The notes: generated by a model from the letters alone, not told the origin. Shown: positions 37,380-47,197, numbered from the stretch's first letter. The stretch is 64,000 nt of DNA from Flavobacterium humidisoli (GCF_023272795.1 NZ_CP096829.1:2232001-2296000); one strand, 5' to 3'. A program made the numbers and translations.

Positions 37380-38759
37380 TTAGTTTCTTTGAGCGACATT
37401 ATTTTGAGATGAAATTCTAATGCGGTTTGGTGCGGTAGTGTCAAATTCGTCAATAGAAATGCTGTACGCCTTTGATGAAGGAATCTTCATGAATGAGCCA
37501 AATGAATAACCTCCAATAATGTACAATTTGTTATTTATAAAATGCATGGTGGCACCTCTTAATTGAAGATCAACAAAATATTCTTTAATTTGTTTTGATT
37601 TTGTATTGTAGATTGACAGCTTCCCATCTTCAAGAAGGTAAATGTCATCAAGATTGTAAGCAATTGCCGGATTTTCTAGGTGAGAAATTAAAGTCGCTTC
37701 ATTTTTCCAGGTTTCATTTGTTAAATCAAAACTCTGGATTTCAGATAAGCTTTTGTTGTCCTTGCTTCCAACAGTAAAAATTTTATCGCCAATCAAAACT
37801 CCTTTTACTTCTTTGGCAACGGGCATTTTTTCTAACTCATACCATAATCCTGAAGTGATATTGTACATGTGCACTTTGTTAGTGAAGGTTTTTTGCCCTT
37901 TTTCATTCTTTTTTATAGAGCCTCCCATAACAATGATGTTGTCTTTATATACAAAAGAAGCAAAATCTGCAGCTGTGTGTGGATTGGTTTTGTCAATTGT
38001 AATTGAATTTTTATTAAGGTCAAAAACTTCAATTTCGTTTTCTAAAAATTCAAATCTTTGGTTTGTAGACATCCTTTTTCCTCCTAAAACATAAAGCGTA
38101 TTGTTGTAATAATTTATGTTATGATAGGCTCTTCCTTTGAATTTTGTATCTGATTTCTCCCAGATATCTGTTTTAGGATCGTAAATAAGTAAATCTTTTC
38201 TATAGAATTTTTTGGATACTGACATTTGAAGTAAATCTCGATATTTTTTTTCGAAGTTAGGATCGTTGTCAGAACTTATGCTTCTTTCCTTTAAAATGTT
38301 TAGTACATTCTCTTCTTCACTGATATCACCACCTGTGATATAAATTTTGCCATTTATTACTGTCGAACCAAAAGAATAAAGAACATTATCTAAAGATTTA
38401 AGCTTAGTAAAGTCAAGTTTAGATTTTAATTTCGCTTGGCGATTTGTGATCTCTACATTATTAAGAGTTTCGATGTCTTCTTTAAGTGAAATAATAAAAT
38501 TTGACTTTTTAAAATCGGCAATTGCAATTTTTGTCGAGATGTATCCAATATGTGATACATGAAGTGTATCGCTGGCTTTTGCTTTGTTTAGTGAAAATTC
38601 CCCAATGTCATTGGTTATAGTTCCTACTTGAGCTCGTAATGCATATATGTTTGCATCTTCTATCGGTAAATTAGTGCTTTCAGATTTAACAATTCCGTTT
38701 ATTGTTTGCGAATTTGTAATAAAAGGCAGTAAAAGGACAATGTAGAGTAGTTTTTTCAC
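37380..38759 (-). CDS. Exported Kelch-type protein with carboxypeptidase-like domain
   Basis: A 460-residue protein that looks intact and is a tandem paralogue of the broken gene at 35774-37174. A GTG start at 38759 gives a clean signal peptide (KKLLYIVLLLPFITNS), matching the GTG start of the paralogue; an ATG at 38840 would put 27 odd residues before it. The carboxypeptidase-like regulatory domain (about residues 20-90) is followed by about five Kelch repeats, seen as LYVLGGKR and LYIIGGYSF, which form a beta-propeller. It may be periplasmic or surface exposed and probably binds a ligand; the function is unknown. No catalytic residues are recognised. Confidence 0.75.
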   Translation of the reverse strand: MKKLLYIVLLLPFITNSQTINGIVKSESTNLPIEDANIYALRAQVGTITNDIGEFSLNKAKASDTLHVSHIGYISTKIAIADFKKSNFIISLKEDIETLNNVEITNRQAKLKSKLDFTKLKSLDNVLYSFGSTVINGKIYITGGDISEEENVLNILKERSISSDNDPNFEKKYRDLLQMSVSKKFYRKDLLIYDPKTDIWEKSDTKFKGRAYHNINYYNNTLYVLGGKRMSTNQRFEFLENEIEVFDLNKNSITIDKTNPHTAADFASFVYKDNIIVMGGSIKKNEKGQKTFTNKVHMYNITSGLWYELEKMPVAKEVKGVLIGDKIFTVGSKDNKSLSEIQSFDLTNETWKNEATLISHLENPAIAYNLDDIYLLEDGKLSIYNTKSKQIKEYFVDLQLRGATMHFINNKLYIIGGYSFGSFMKIPSSKAYSISIDEFDTTAPNRIRISSQNNVAQRN

Positions 38760-38932
38760 AATATTAGGTTTTAGTTTGGTTAGAAAATTTTTAAAAATGC
38801 GAATTTTTATAAAAAACTGCGTTTCAAAAAGTTGGCTCAATTTTTATGCCGAGGCTGTTAATTTGAGGTAAAATAATTGTTAAAAATACCGATTTTTTTA
38901 CTTTAAAAAGTTAAATTCGCCTTTTAGGCAAT

Positions 38933-38940
38933 ATATTTGC
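38933..38940 (+). promoter_or_regulatory. -7 element upstream of the LysM/NlpC gene
   Basis: TATATTTG matches TAnnTTTG exactly; ATG is 61 bases downstream. No TTG at the right spacing upstream. Confidence 0.4.
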
Positions 38941-39000
38941 TTTTTTTGAGTTGAAATAAATGTATAATTTAAAAAAGTGTAAAAACTTTAAGAATAGAGT

Positions 39001-40161
39001 ATGGTTTATCGGTTAATAATAGTATTGTTTTTTTTCAGTGTTGGAGCTTTTGCGCAAGATAATTTTATTAAGCACAAGATTTCAAAAGGAGAAAATCTTT
39101 CTGTTATTGCTAAAAAATATGGAGTAAAAGTAAAAGATATTGCAGATGCAAATCCGAATGCTCCTAAAGTTTTAAAACTAAATTCAACGCTTTTAATTCC
39201 GAATAAAAATAAAAGCACTGCAAAGGCAAAAGTTAAAAATGAAGAAGTTGCAGTAAACGACACCCCTCTTAACACTTCGGGAACTCACGAAGTAGCCTCA
39301 AAAGAAACGCTTTGGGGAATTTCTAAAAAATATAAGGTTTCTATAGAGGATTTAAAGAAAGCAAATCCATCTCTGGAAACCGAAGGCTTAAAAATAGGGC
39401 AACAAATAAATATTCCTTCAAATAACATAGCGTCGAATATTAGTTCGCCAAGTGAAACTCCAGTTGCTTCAGAAGTAGTTTCAACAGACGTTGAACTTAT
39501 AAGAGAAGTTAAGCCTAAAGAAACAAAATACGGCATTTCTAAAGAATATGGCATCACGGTTGCAGAATTAGAACGTCAGAATCCATCAATTAAAGGAAAA
39601 GTTCCTGTTGGGTATCTGTTGAAAATTCGTGTTCCGAAAGAAAAAGCAGATGCGATTCAGGCAGCAAAAACTTTGCAAGAAGCTAATGTACAGGCAAATG
39701 TTTCTTCTGGTCAAATAGCAGAAACTGCTCCAGAAATAAAAAGAGATTCAACCGTTGTGAGGACAGGAGATTATTCTGGATTAATTGATCAGATAATAGC
39801 AAGTGCAACTGAAAATATAGGTATTAGATATAGATCAGGCGGAACCACAAAAGCAGGTTTTGACTGTTCAGGATTAATGTTCTGTACTTTTGGCAATTTT
39901 GACATTAAATTGCCGAGAAGTTCAATAGAACAATCTCGAATAGGAACAAAAGTAGCTTCGGAAGAAGCTCAAAAAGGCGATTTGATTTTCTTTAGAACCA
40001 ACGGCAGACGTCATATAAATCACGTCGGTATGGTTGTTGAAAATGTTGATGGTGAGATTAAATTTGTACATTCTTCAACTCATGGTGGTGTTATGATTTC
40101 TTCTACAAAAGAACCATATTACACGAGAGCCTTCTCTCAAGTAAATCGCGTTTTGAATTAA
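39001..40161 (+). CDS. Exported LysM/NlpC-P60 peptidoglycan hydrolase
   Basis: A 386-residue secreted protein with a signal peptide (residues 1-18, ending FSVGAFAQ). Three LysM modules follow: residues about 24-67 (HKISKGENLSVIAKKYGV), 95-138 (HEVASKETLWGISKKYKV) and 168-210 (REVKPKETKYGISKEYGI). The NlpC/P60 domain (about 260-386) has the catalytic C289 (GFDCSG), H341 (INHVGM) and H357 (VHSST). It probably cuts the peptide side chains of peptidoglycan, in cell separation or remodelling. The stop codon overlaps that of the convergent receiver gene by 4 bases. Confidence 0.9.
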   Translation: MVYRLIIVLFFFSVGAFAQDNFIKHKISKGENLSVIAKKYGVKVKDIADANPNAPKVLKLNSTLLIPNKNKSTAKAKVKNEEVAVNDTPLNTSGTHEVASKETLWGISKKYKVSIEDLKKANPSLETEGLKIGQQINIPSNNIASNISSPSETPVASEVVSTDVELIREVKPKETKYGISKEYGITVAELERQNPSIKGKVPVGYLLKIRVPKEKADAIQAAKTLQEANVQANVSSGQIAETAPEIKRDSTVVRTGDYSGLIDQIIASATENIGIRYRSGGTTKAGFDCSGLMFCTFGNFDIKLPRSSIEQSRIGTKVASEEAQKGDLIFFRTNGRRHINHVGMVVENVDGEIKFVHSSTHGGVMISSTKEPYYTRAFSQVNRVLN

Positions 40162-40547
40162 ACTTCTAGAAAAGCATTTTTCAATATTTCTAATCTAAAA
40201 GGTTTAGTCCAAAAGTCAGATACATATTTGTTATCTTTTACTTTTTTAATTTCATCGATATCTAAAGTCGAAGAAAGCACAAAAATTTCAGTTCTTTCTT
40301 TTAAATCTTCTGGAAGTCTATCAAATTCTTCCAAAAATTCAAAACCATTCATAATAGGCATCTGAATGTCTAAAAGAATAATCAAAGAGTTTTGTGGATG
40401 ATTTTTTAGTATCCAATTAATTCCTTCTTGTCCGTTATTAGCTATGTAGATAGGATTGATATCAAGTCCTTTTTTAAGTAATTTTTTAGTGACAAATTGA
40501 TCAATCAAATTGTCTTCTATAATTATAAATTGAGATTTATACGGCAT
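40158..40547 (-). CDS. Stand-alone response-regulator receiver protein
   Basis: A 129-residue CheY-like receiver with no output domain. The phospho-acceptor is D60 (LLDIQMP), the acidic pair is E11/D12, and the conserved lysine is K115 (WTKPF). It probably passes phosphate on or acts by protein contact. Its start overlaps the end of the adjacent histidine kinase by 11 bases, implying translational coupling. The 3' end overlaps the stop of the convergent NlpC/P60 gene. Confidence 0.88.
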   Translation of the reverse strand: MPYKSQFIIIEDNLIDQFVTKKLLKKGLDINPIYIANNGQEGINWILKNHPQNSLIILLDIQMPIMNGFEFLEEFDRLPEDLKERTEIFVLSSTLDIDEIKKVKDNKYVSDFWTKPFRLEILKNAFLEV

Positions 40548-41961
40548 ATGAACTTGGTATTGTTACTATAAATTTACTTCCAACACTGCTTTCTGAAAAA
40601 ACAGAAATATCTCCTTTAATATTTTCAACAGCTTCTTTTACAATATAGAGGCCTAATCCCGAGCCTTTATTTTTGTTTGTTCCAAAATACATGTCAAAAA
40701 TATTGGCTTTATGATCGTCATGAATTCCAATTCCGTTATCTGTTACTTCAATTTTATTTAAGCCTTCGCTAAAATAGGTTCTTATTGTAATAAACATTTC
40801 TTTTTTGCTACAATCTGCATACTTTATGGCATTAGAAAGTAGGTTGTTGATGATTATTTTTAAACGAAGACCATCACTTTCAATCTGATCTACTAAAAGT
40901 TCTTGCGTGAATGTTATTCTGTTCGCATTTTCAATGTGCATTAATTGAAGGATGGCTTCATTGCACAATTCTTTCAGGCTTACCGGTTCTAAGATGACTT
41001 CTTTTCTTTTGTTTTTAGAATAATCAATAATGTCGCTAATAAATTGATCCTGCCTTTCAAGACTGTGATGCATCATTTCTAAATAGTTCCGAACCTGCTG
41101 AACATCGTCCTCCAATGCAGTTATTTCGATTAGACCTTTTAAAGAAGTAATTGGGGATCTCAAGTCGTGAGAGGCGCTGTAAACAAATCGGTCCAACTCG
41201 CGATTTACGATAATAAGATTTTCGTTTTTCACTTCTGTTTCCTTCTTGGAAACCAATAATCTTTTGACCATAATTGAATAATACATGCACACGCTGCAGA
41301 TAATAATCAAAATGAAAAAGATGTTTGTAATAATTAGTAGGTCTTTTATTTTTCGTGTTCCTTCTCCTAATGTATTAGAAAAATTGCGCTCATTAATAGT
41401 TAATCGGTCGCTTATTGCGCTTATTTTCTTTAAAAACTTTTTTTGATCGTCAGCAGTTAATATATTATGTTCAATTTTAGCATTAATCTGCTGGCCAATA
41501 ACGAACAAGTCGAAAATTAGTTTGTCGCCTTGTCCCCATTCGTGTATAGCTTTAGATAAAAAGCTTACATTTTTGAAGTTTTCAAATAGCCAAATAATAT
41601 CGTCTAAATCATCTTCGTTGTTTCGGCCAACAAGAAATCCTTTTCTAGCAATCTTATTATCTCCAGCTTTCAAAAGTGTAATTCTTGCAATACCATCTCC
41701 TTGTGGCACTTTTAATTCTTCAAGATATAATTTCCACTGTGTGCGATTCTTTGTAAATAAATAGGTAATTAAGTGTCTCGATGCATCTTTTTGCCCTTTC
41801 GAATAATGTGATTCTCCGTTTACATAGGCTCTGTTAGCAGATAGAATTTTAATAGTAAAAAAATTGATGCAGATTAGTAAGGCGCACGAAATAAAAACTA
41901 TTAAAATGAGGATGAAAACATTTGGGAAACGAAAGTTTTTTAAAGCTTGCAGTTTAGACAT
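40537..41961 (-). CDS. Membrane sensor histidine kinase
   Basis: A 474-residue kinase. TM1 is about residues 15-34, an extracytoplasmic sensor region about 36-205, and TM2 about 208-230. The phospho-acceptor is H265 (SASHDLRSP). The ATPase domain has N (NLLSNAIKYAD), G1 (DNGIGIHDDH) and G2 (GSGLGLYIVKEA) boxes. The sensor domain is not recognised as a known family. It is coupled to the downstream receiver gene by an 11-base overlap; the pair resembles chemotaxis-type or phosphorelay partners more than a DNA-binding two-component system, since neither has a DNA-binding domain. Confidence 0.88.
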   Translation of the reverse strand: MSKLQALKNFRFPNVFILILIVFISCALLICINFFTIKILSANRAYVNGESHYSKGQKDASRHLITYLFTKNRTQWKLYLEELKVPQGDGIARITLLKAGDNKIARKGFLVGRNNEDDLDDIIWLFENFKNVSFLSKAIHEWGQGDKLIFDLFVIGQQINAKIEHNILTADDQKKFLKKISAISDRLTINERNFSNTLGEGTRKIKDLLIITNIFFILIIICSVCMYYSIMVKRLLVSKKETEVKNENLIIVNRELDRFVYSASHDLRSPITSLKGLIEITALEDDVQQVRNYLEMMHHSLERQDQFISDIIDYSKNKRKEVILEPVSLKELCNEAILQLMHIENANRITFTQELLVDQIESDGLRLKIIINNLLSNAIKYADCSKKEMFITIRTYFSEGLNKIEVTDNGIGIHDDHKANIFDMYFGTNKNKGSGLGLYIVKEAVENIKGDISVFSESSVGSKFIVTIPSSYAV

Positions 41962-42367
41962 AATCTTAAAATTAGTAGGTTAATGAAAAAATGCCTTTTG
42001 CGTTTTTTTTGTCAGTGCGAATAAACAATTATGGGGCAAAGAAATTCGTACTAAACATTAAACACATGTTAATGTATTTTGCTCTTTATAAATGCTTTTG
42101 AAATGATTCTCTCAAATATAGTAAAATTTATCTTATTGTTTTAATAAAAAAAATAGCCGTAAAGCAAAAATAGTATGATTCTAAATAATTTTGTTTAAGT
42201 ATTTGTTTTTTATGTTTTTAAAAAGCTTTTTCTAATAAGAGATTATTAAAAAGGAAACTTTCGATTTCAATTTTTGAAGTAAAAAAAGGATTTTAAAAGG
42301 CATTAAAATGAAAAAGAATAAATCTTGTTTTTGTTTAAAGATTGGTTTCTGCCTTTGAATATCTCTT
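41962..42367. other. Gene-free region upstream of the histidine kinase
   Basis: About 400 bases with no convincing gene. A minus-strand TATATTTG element (plus 42113-42120) is about 150 bases before the kinase start and could be a promoter. A 16-codon Cys-rich frame (42308-42358) is present on the plus strand but has no other support. Confidence 0.4.
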
Positions 42368-43126
42368 TTAAAATTTAGCGTAAATAATCAATCGTCTAAA
42401 TGCGTAGATTGACGGAACTGAAGGAAAATAGGAATCTATTCTTTTCTTAAATTCAACCGTTAAAGCAGCAAATTCTTGTTCTTTTAATCTTTCTTGATAA
42501 ACAGTTAATGCAGAACCAGATATGAAGTCGAAAAAATCATCTTTTTTATTAGAAATTAGAGGATAGACTTTCTCATAAAGAACTAGGTCTTTTCCGCCAT
42601 TTTCGAAAAGGATTTTAGCATATTCATCTAAAGTCAATACTGGTGAAGGACGTGTCCAATTTTTAAGATACAATGTAAAGGGCTCTTCCTGCACCAATTG
42701 AAAAAGTATTTTATTGAGGATATTTTCATTTTGCTGAGGCATCTGAATAGCCAGCTGCCCGCCTGGTTTGATACGCGATATAATTTTTGGAAAAAGTTCG
42801 TAATGATTATCAATCCATTGCAATGCAGCGTTTGAAAAAATCAAATCCCATTTAGTTTCATCATCGATCTGCTCTAAAATGGTTTTTTCTTTAAACTGAA
42901 GATTTTCTTGTATTGGTGCTTTTGCCAGCATTTCTGCAGAATTGTCAATGCCAAGCACAAACGGATTACTCAATTTTTGATGCAATTTTTGGGTAAGTTC
43001 GCCCGTTCCGCATCCAAGGTCTATAACTTTCAGATTGGGTTTGTCAATAATATGACTTGTAAGATCATTAAAAGGTTTAGAACGTTCTTCTTTAAATTCG
43101 TTGTATTTTTTCGGATCCCAAGTCAT
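42368..43126 (-). CDS. Class I SAM-dependent methyltransferase (trans-aconitate methyltransferase-like)
   Basis: A 252-residue methyltransferase. The SAM-binding motif I is DLGCGTG (residues 36-42), and the following acidic residue in GIDNSAEM binds the ribose. FSNAALQWIDNHYELFP strongly resembles the same part of E. coli Tam (trans-aconitate 2-methyltransferase), and the overall length matches. Tam esterifies trans-aconitate, an inhibitory by-product of aconitase. Two aconitase genes lie about 7 kb away, but no co-transcription is implied. A biotin-pathway BioC-like role is a less likely alternative. Confidence 0.78.
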   Translation of the reverse strand: MTWDPKKYNEFKEERSKPFNDLTSHIIDKPNLKVIDLGCGTGELTQKLHQKLSNPFVLGIDNSAEMLAKAPIQENLQFKEKTILEQIDDETKWDLIFSNAALQWIDNHYELFPKIISRIKPGGQLAIQMPQQNENILNKILFQLVQEEPFTLYLKNWTRPSPVLTLDEYAKILFENGGKDLVLYEKVYPLISNKKDDFFDFISGSALTVYQERLKEQEFAALTVEFKKRIDSYFPSVPSIYAFRRLIIYAKF

Positions 43127-43163
43127 GATATTATTCTATAAATATTGTTTTATTAAAGATAAA

Positions 43164-43196
43164 AAAAAAGCTACAACATTGTGTTATAGCTTTTTT
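43164..43196 (-). terminator. Terminator of the T9SS cargo gene
   Basis: AAAAAAGCTA and TAGCTTTTTT (43164-43173, 43187-43196) with an inner ACA/TGT stem. It gives T runs on both strands and lies 19 bases beyond the stop codon at 43215. Confidence 0.85.
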
Positions 43197-43214
43197 ATAA
43201 TTCTGATTATACTT

Positions 43215-44960
43215 TTATTCTTTAATGAATTTATCACCAATTATATTGTCGTTTTCTGTTACGACTTGAAAATAATAGACGCCTTTTGGAAAGCTGCTAA
43301 TATTGATTTCGTTATTAACCAAATTGATGTTTATTAGTTTTCCATCTGTAGCATAAACTTTTATTGATTTTAAATTCTCATTAAAAGTTATTTTTTCTTT
43401 TGAAGGATTTGGATAAAAAATAAATTTAGATTTTTGATTGTTAAGATCTTCTGTTCCTAGTGTGTTACTAGTAAGACTATAAGCACCAGTTTTTATATTA
43501 AAATTGATTTTGTAGGTTCCTGGCGTGTCTATCTTAATAGTTTCGGCGCCCATAGTAGATGTTCCAGAAAGAAAAGGTGCTGATTCTGATTTACCCCAAT
43601 ATAAGCTGTCTGACTTGTCTAAGCGAAATTTAATATCGCCTTGAGATAATACTACATTATCTATGGAGTACAAAATACCGTCAGTTGTAGATAGAACTAT
43701 ATCTGTTGCATTATCTGGAAGGCTACTTCCATTAATTGAAATTTCGGGTTCTTTTAAAAATATTTTCTGAATTATAGGAAAAAAAGTATTGCGGTCTGGA
43801 GATTTATGGCCAAATGTGTATAAATATGAATCTTTGACCAAAGCAAGAGACCAATTATCAGAATATTGGCTCTCAAAATCATTTCTCCAGAAATCCAGTG
43901 CTCCAGAGCTAGAAAGCCTTGCTGTAAATAGAAAAGAATTTCCATTTGGATTTGAAATTATACTGCCACAAAAAATAATTTTATCGTCTGATTGGATTGT
44001 CATGTTGTCAATAAAATTTCCAGAAAACGGAAAAGTATATTTAAAGTAGCCAGAAGTGCCAAATGTAGTATCTAAAGTACCATTTTCATTTAAGCGTCCT
44101 AAAACAGATATTGTACCCTCAGACCTATCAGTATTTAAAAAAATTATTTTGCCGTTCGATTGCGTTTTTGTATGCCTAATGCTTACAATCTTGCTGGATG
44201 GGTCAGTTTTATAGTAGCCGTTAATGCCGAAACTGCTATCTAGATACCCTAAATTATCATATCTCGCTATAATTCCTCCCGAACCACTCTTGCCACATAA
44301 TAATATTTTGCCATCGGGTTGAATGTTTATATTGTCATACGCATTTAGCTCAAAAGATGTTTCTGAATTTAAGAATGGTAAATCACCATTGTTAAATGAC
44401 GGATCTAAAGTTCCATCTTTCAAAAAGTAACGTTTAAAAGATTGGTGTTGTGTTGCAGTGTTAAGTTGTAAAGAATATATATAGTCACCATGAATTTGAC
44501 CTTTTATTCCATATATAGCTCCCTCAGAGCCATAACTTTTATCCAAAGCGCCATTCGAGAAATATTTACATATAATGGGAATATTTTTAGATTCTCCCCT
44601 TACATAAAAAGAAGATTTTGGGTCTTCAGATTCAAAATATACTCTGTAGAAGGAAGAAATTATAAAATCAGTTGTCAAAATGATGCCATTTGTTCCAAAA
44701 TCTGTTTTTGGATTACCATAGAAATCATATCTGCCAATAAATCCAACTGATTTACTAGGTATATTATATTCTCCTACCGTTATTATTTCCCCTGTTTTTG
44801 GCTGTATACTAATGCCAATGGGATATGATGCTTTTTCTGAAGGAAGAAAGACCGAACCTAAATCGCCAAAGTTTGTATCAAGTTTACCAGCGACAGGTAT
44901 TTGTGAATTGGAAATAGTAGTAATTAAAAAGAATAAAAATGTAAAAATTCGTAATTTCAT
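43215..44960 (-). CDS. Delta-60 repeat protein with T9SS type A sorting domain
   Basis: A 581-residue exported protein. A signal peptide (FTFLFFLITTISNS) is followed by repeats of the delta-60/beta-propeller type, each with LDxSFGxxGxxx near its centre (for example YLDSSFGINGYY and TLDTTFGTSGYF). A domain around residues 400-500 (SIDNVVLSQGDIKFRLDKSD) resembles SusE/SusF outer-membrane starch-binding modules. The last 75 residues (YPNPSKEKITF ... GVYYFQVVTENDNIIGDKFIKE) are a type A C-terminal sorting domain of the type IX secretion system. The protein is therefore probably on the cell surface or secreted. The function is unknown. Confidence 0.85.
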   Translation of the reverse strand: MKLRIFTFLFFLITTISNSQIPVAGKLDTNFGDLGSVFLPSEKASYPIGISIQPKTGEIITVGEYNIPSKSVGFIGRYDFYGNPKTDFGTNGIILTTDFIISSFYRVYFESEDPKSSFYVRGESKNIPIICKYFSNGALDKSYGSEGAIYGIKGQIHGDYIYSLQLNTATQHQSFKRYFLKDGTLDPSFNNGDLPFLNSETSFELNAYDNINIQPDGKILLCGKSGSGGIIARYDNLGYLDSSFGINGYYKTDPSSKIVSIRHTKTQSNGKIIFLNTDRSEGTISVLGRLNENGTLDTTFGTSGYFKYTFPFSGNFIDNMTIQSDDKIIFCGSIISNPNGNSFLFTARLSSSGALDFWRNDFESQYSDNWSLALVKDSYLYTFGHKSPDRNTFFPIIQKIFLKEPEISINGSSLPDNATDIVLSTTDGILYSIDNVVLSQGDIKFRLDKSDSLYWGKSESAPFLSGTSTMGAETIKIDTPGTYKINFNIKTGAYSLTSNTLGTEDLNNQKSKFIFYPNPSKEKITFNENLKSIKVYATDGKLININLVNNEINISSFPKGVYYFQVVTENDNIIGDKFIKE

Positions 44961-45195
44961 GGGGAATGCTAATTTTAATACATTGTCTAAATGTATAATT
45001 CAAAGGTTAGTTAGTTTCGTGATAAATATAAGTCAATATAATGTTCAAAGACAAATAAATTTTAAACAAGAAAAGTCTCTAATTTTTTAACTAAATAGAC
45101 TAAAAGTTTCTCATTTTAATAAATATAATGAAATCGTTTTCTTTAATTGAAATTTCCAAAAAAAGTATATCTTTAGCCAACCTAAACCAATAAAA

Positions 45196-46605
45196 ATGCA
45201 AGAAAACGACCAAGAACATTTTAAAAGAGAACTCGGCCTCTTAGACGGAACCATGCTTGTGGTTGGCTCTATGATCGGATCTGGGATATTTATTGTAAGC
45301 GCCGATATAGCCCGACAAGTGGGCTCGGCAGGATGGCTTACTTTGATCTGGCTTTTGTCTGGATTTATTACTGTTGTCGCAGCAGTTAGTTACGGCGAAT
45401 TGAGTGCGATGTTTCCTAAAGCGGGAGGACAATACGTTTACCTGAAAGAAGCTTACAACAAATTGATTGCCTTTTTGTACGGCTGGAGTTTTTTTGCGGT
45501 TATTCAAACTGGAACTATAGCGGCAGTAGGTGTGGCTTTTTCAAAATTTGCGGCTTATTTGTATGAGCCTTTGAGTGACGAAAATATTCTCTACGAATTA
45601 GGCGCTTTTAAACTGAATGCAGCGCAGTTAGTTTCGATTTTAACCATTATCATTCTGACTTTTATTAATAGCCGTGGAGTGAAAAATGGTAAAATTCTGC
45701 AAACAGTTTTAACAATAATTAAAATTTTATCGCTTCTTGGATTAGTCATTTTTGGATTAACGCTTGCCGCCAAAGCTTCTGTTTGGGATGCAAACTGGAC
45801 AGACGGATGGAGTACAAGAACATTTGATAAAGAAAGCGGTTCATGGCTTCCAATTAGCGGAACGGCTCTAATTTCTGGAATTTCGGCAGCAATGGTTGGA
45901 TCATTATTCTCTAGTGATGCTTGGAATGGTGTGACTTTTATCGCTGGGGAAATTAAAAATCCGAAACGAAATGTTGGCCTTAGCCTATTTCTAGGAACTT
46001 TTATTGTAACTTCTCTTTATGTCGTGACAAATCTGATGTATTTGGCTGTAATTCCGTTTGATGAGATTGCAACAGCAAAGTTTGATCGTGTTGCAGTTGT
46101 AGCCTCAGATTATATTTTTGGAAATATCGGAGCTTTGATTATCGCAATTATGATCATGATTTCGACTTTTGCCTGCAACAACGGATTAATTATGGCTGGA
46201 GCAAGAGTATATTATACAATGGCAAAAGATGGTTTGTTTTTCAAAAAAGCGGCTGTTTTAAATAGTTCTAGCGTTCCTGCGTGGGCACTTTGGGCGCAAT
46301 GTGTTTGGGCTTCGGCTTTATGTCTAACAGGAAAATATGGCGATTTATTAGATTTCGTAATTATCATTGTACTGATTTTTTACATTTTGACAATTTACGG
46401 AATTTTTATTCTAAGAAAAAAAATGCCAGATGTAGAAAGACCTTATAAAGCTTTTGGATATCCGTTTTTGCCAATGATATATATTATTGTGGCATCAGCA
46501 ATTTGCATTTCATTATTAATTACAAAATTTTCAACCTGCGGCTGGGGAGTATTAATTATGCTAACTGGAATTCCAGTTTACTATTTAACAAAACCAAGCG
46601 AATAA
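45196..46605 (+). CDS. APC-family amino acid permease
   Basis: A 469-residue transporter with about 12 membrane helices. It carries the first-helix APC motif GSMIGSGIFIVSADIA (about residues 21-36) and FPKAGGQYVYLKEAY (about residues 75-90). These fit the L-type/YcaM-like APC branch (basic and neutral amino acid exchangers). It differs clearly from the permease at 4503-5969. It has a clean terminator at its 3' end and a weak promoter-like TATATCTTTA at about 45165. Substrate unknown. Confidence 0.86.
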   Translation: MQENDQEHFKRELGLLDGTMLVVGSMIGSGIFIVSADIARQVGSAGWLTLIWLLSGFITVVAAVSYGELSAMFPKAGGQYVYLKEAYNKLIAFLYGWSFFAVIQTGTIAAVGVAFSKFAAYLYEPLSDENILYELGAFKLNAAQLVSILTIIILTFINSRGVKNGKILQTVLTIIKILSLLGLVIFGLTLAAKASVWDANWTDGWSTRTFDKESGSWLPISGTALISGISAAMVGSLFSSDAWNGVTFIAGEIKNPKRNVGLSLFLGTFIVTSLYVVTNLMYLAVIPFDEIATAKFDRVAVVASDYIFGNIGALIIAIMIMISTFACNNGLIMAGARVYYTMAKDGLFFKKAAVLNSSSVPAWALWAQCVWASALCLTGKYGDLLDFVIIIVLIFYILTIYGIFILRKKMPDVERPYKAFGYPFLPMIYIIVASAICISLLITKFSTCGWGVLIMLTGIPVYYLTKPSE

Positions 46606-46636
46606 TATTTCTATTTGAAGTTGAAAAACTACTATA

Positions 46637-46670
46637 AAAAAAGTATCTTGATCTTTCAAGATGCTTTTTT
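46637..46670 (+). terminator. Terminator of the second permease
   Basis: AAAAAAGTATCTTGA and TCAAGATGCTTTTTT form a 14-15-bp stem with one G-T pair and a 4-base loop, then a T run. Confidence 0.9.
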
Positions 46671-46688
46671 ATATAAGGTATGGACGGT

Positions 46689-47093
46689 TTAATAATTGGA
46701 TAAATCGTTATTAATTCTTTCTTCTGTCGGTCTTAGAAAAAGAAGATAAAGAATGAGAAGAATTCCGAATAGTATAAAATCGGGTTTAAGAAATAAAATA
46801 ATAAAAGCAGCGCCTTCCAAAACTGCCCATCGCATAATTGAAGCTGTTTGATAGATAGGCAATTTATCTTCAAGTTTTAATTTTGGGTCAATCTGTTTTA
46901 ATTGCGCTTTAAATAATATACTGCTCAAAACAAAAGCTAGAACAGGAATTGCAAGATATATTATGGAAGCAGAATCAACAATAGGAATTTGTAGTGTTTC
47001 TAGCGAAATATTGCCCACAATAAAATAAGCGATAATTGTTCCTGCGCAAATGCCAAGATGGATAATTTGTAAAGCTTTGATTTTTTCGGTCAT
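46689..47093 (-). CDS. Small hypothetical four-helix membrane protein
   Basis: A 134-residue protein with four hydrophobic segments at about residues 12-32, 43-62, 87-103 and 104-121, and a polar tail (RPTEERINNDLSNY). I do not recognise the family. It is a single gene whose 3' end is 18 bases from the convergent permease terminator. Possible homologues with the same layout occur in Flavobacteria, but that is from memory. Function unknown. Confidence 0.55.
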   Translation of the reverse strand: MTEKIKALQIIHLGICAGTIIAYFIVGNISLETLQIPIVDSASIIYLAIPVLAFVLSSILFKAQLKQIDPKLKLEDKLPIYQTASIMRWAVLEGAAFIILFLKPDFILFGILLILYLLFLRPTEERINNDLSNY

Positions 47094-47197
47094 GATTTGG
47101 TTTAGATTTGAGGTTGATCATGCAATTTAAGATTAATTCTTTTTAAATGAATGATTTATGTTTGAGTTTTACTAAATGGCTAAGTGTACAAACAAAA

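Noticed and set aside
42308..42358. 16-codon Cys-rich reading frame
   Set aside because: Too short, no promoter or ribosome-binding signal, and no known similarity.
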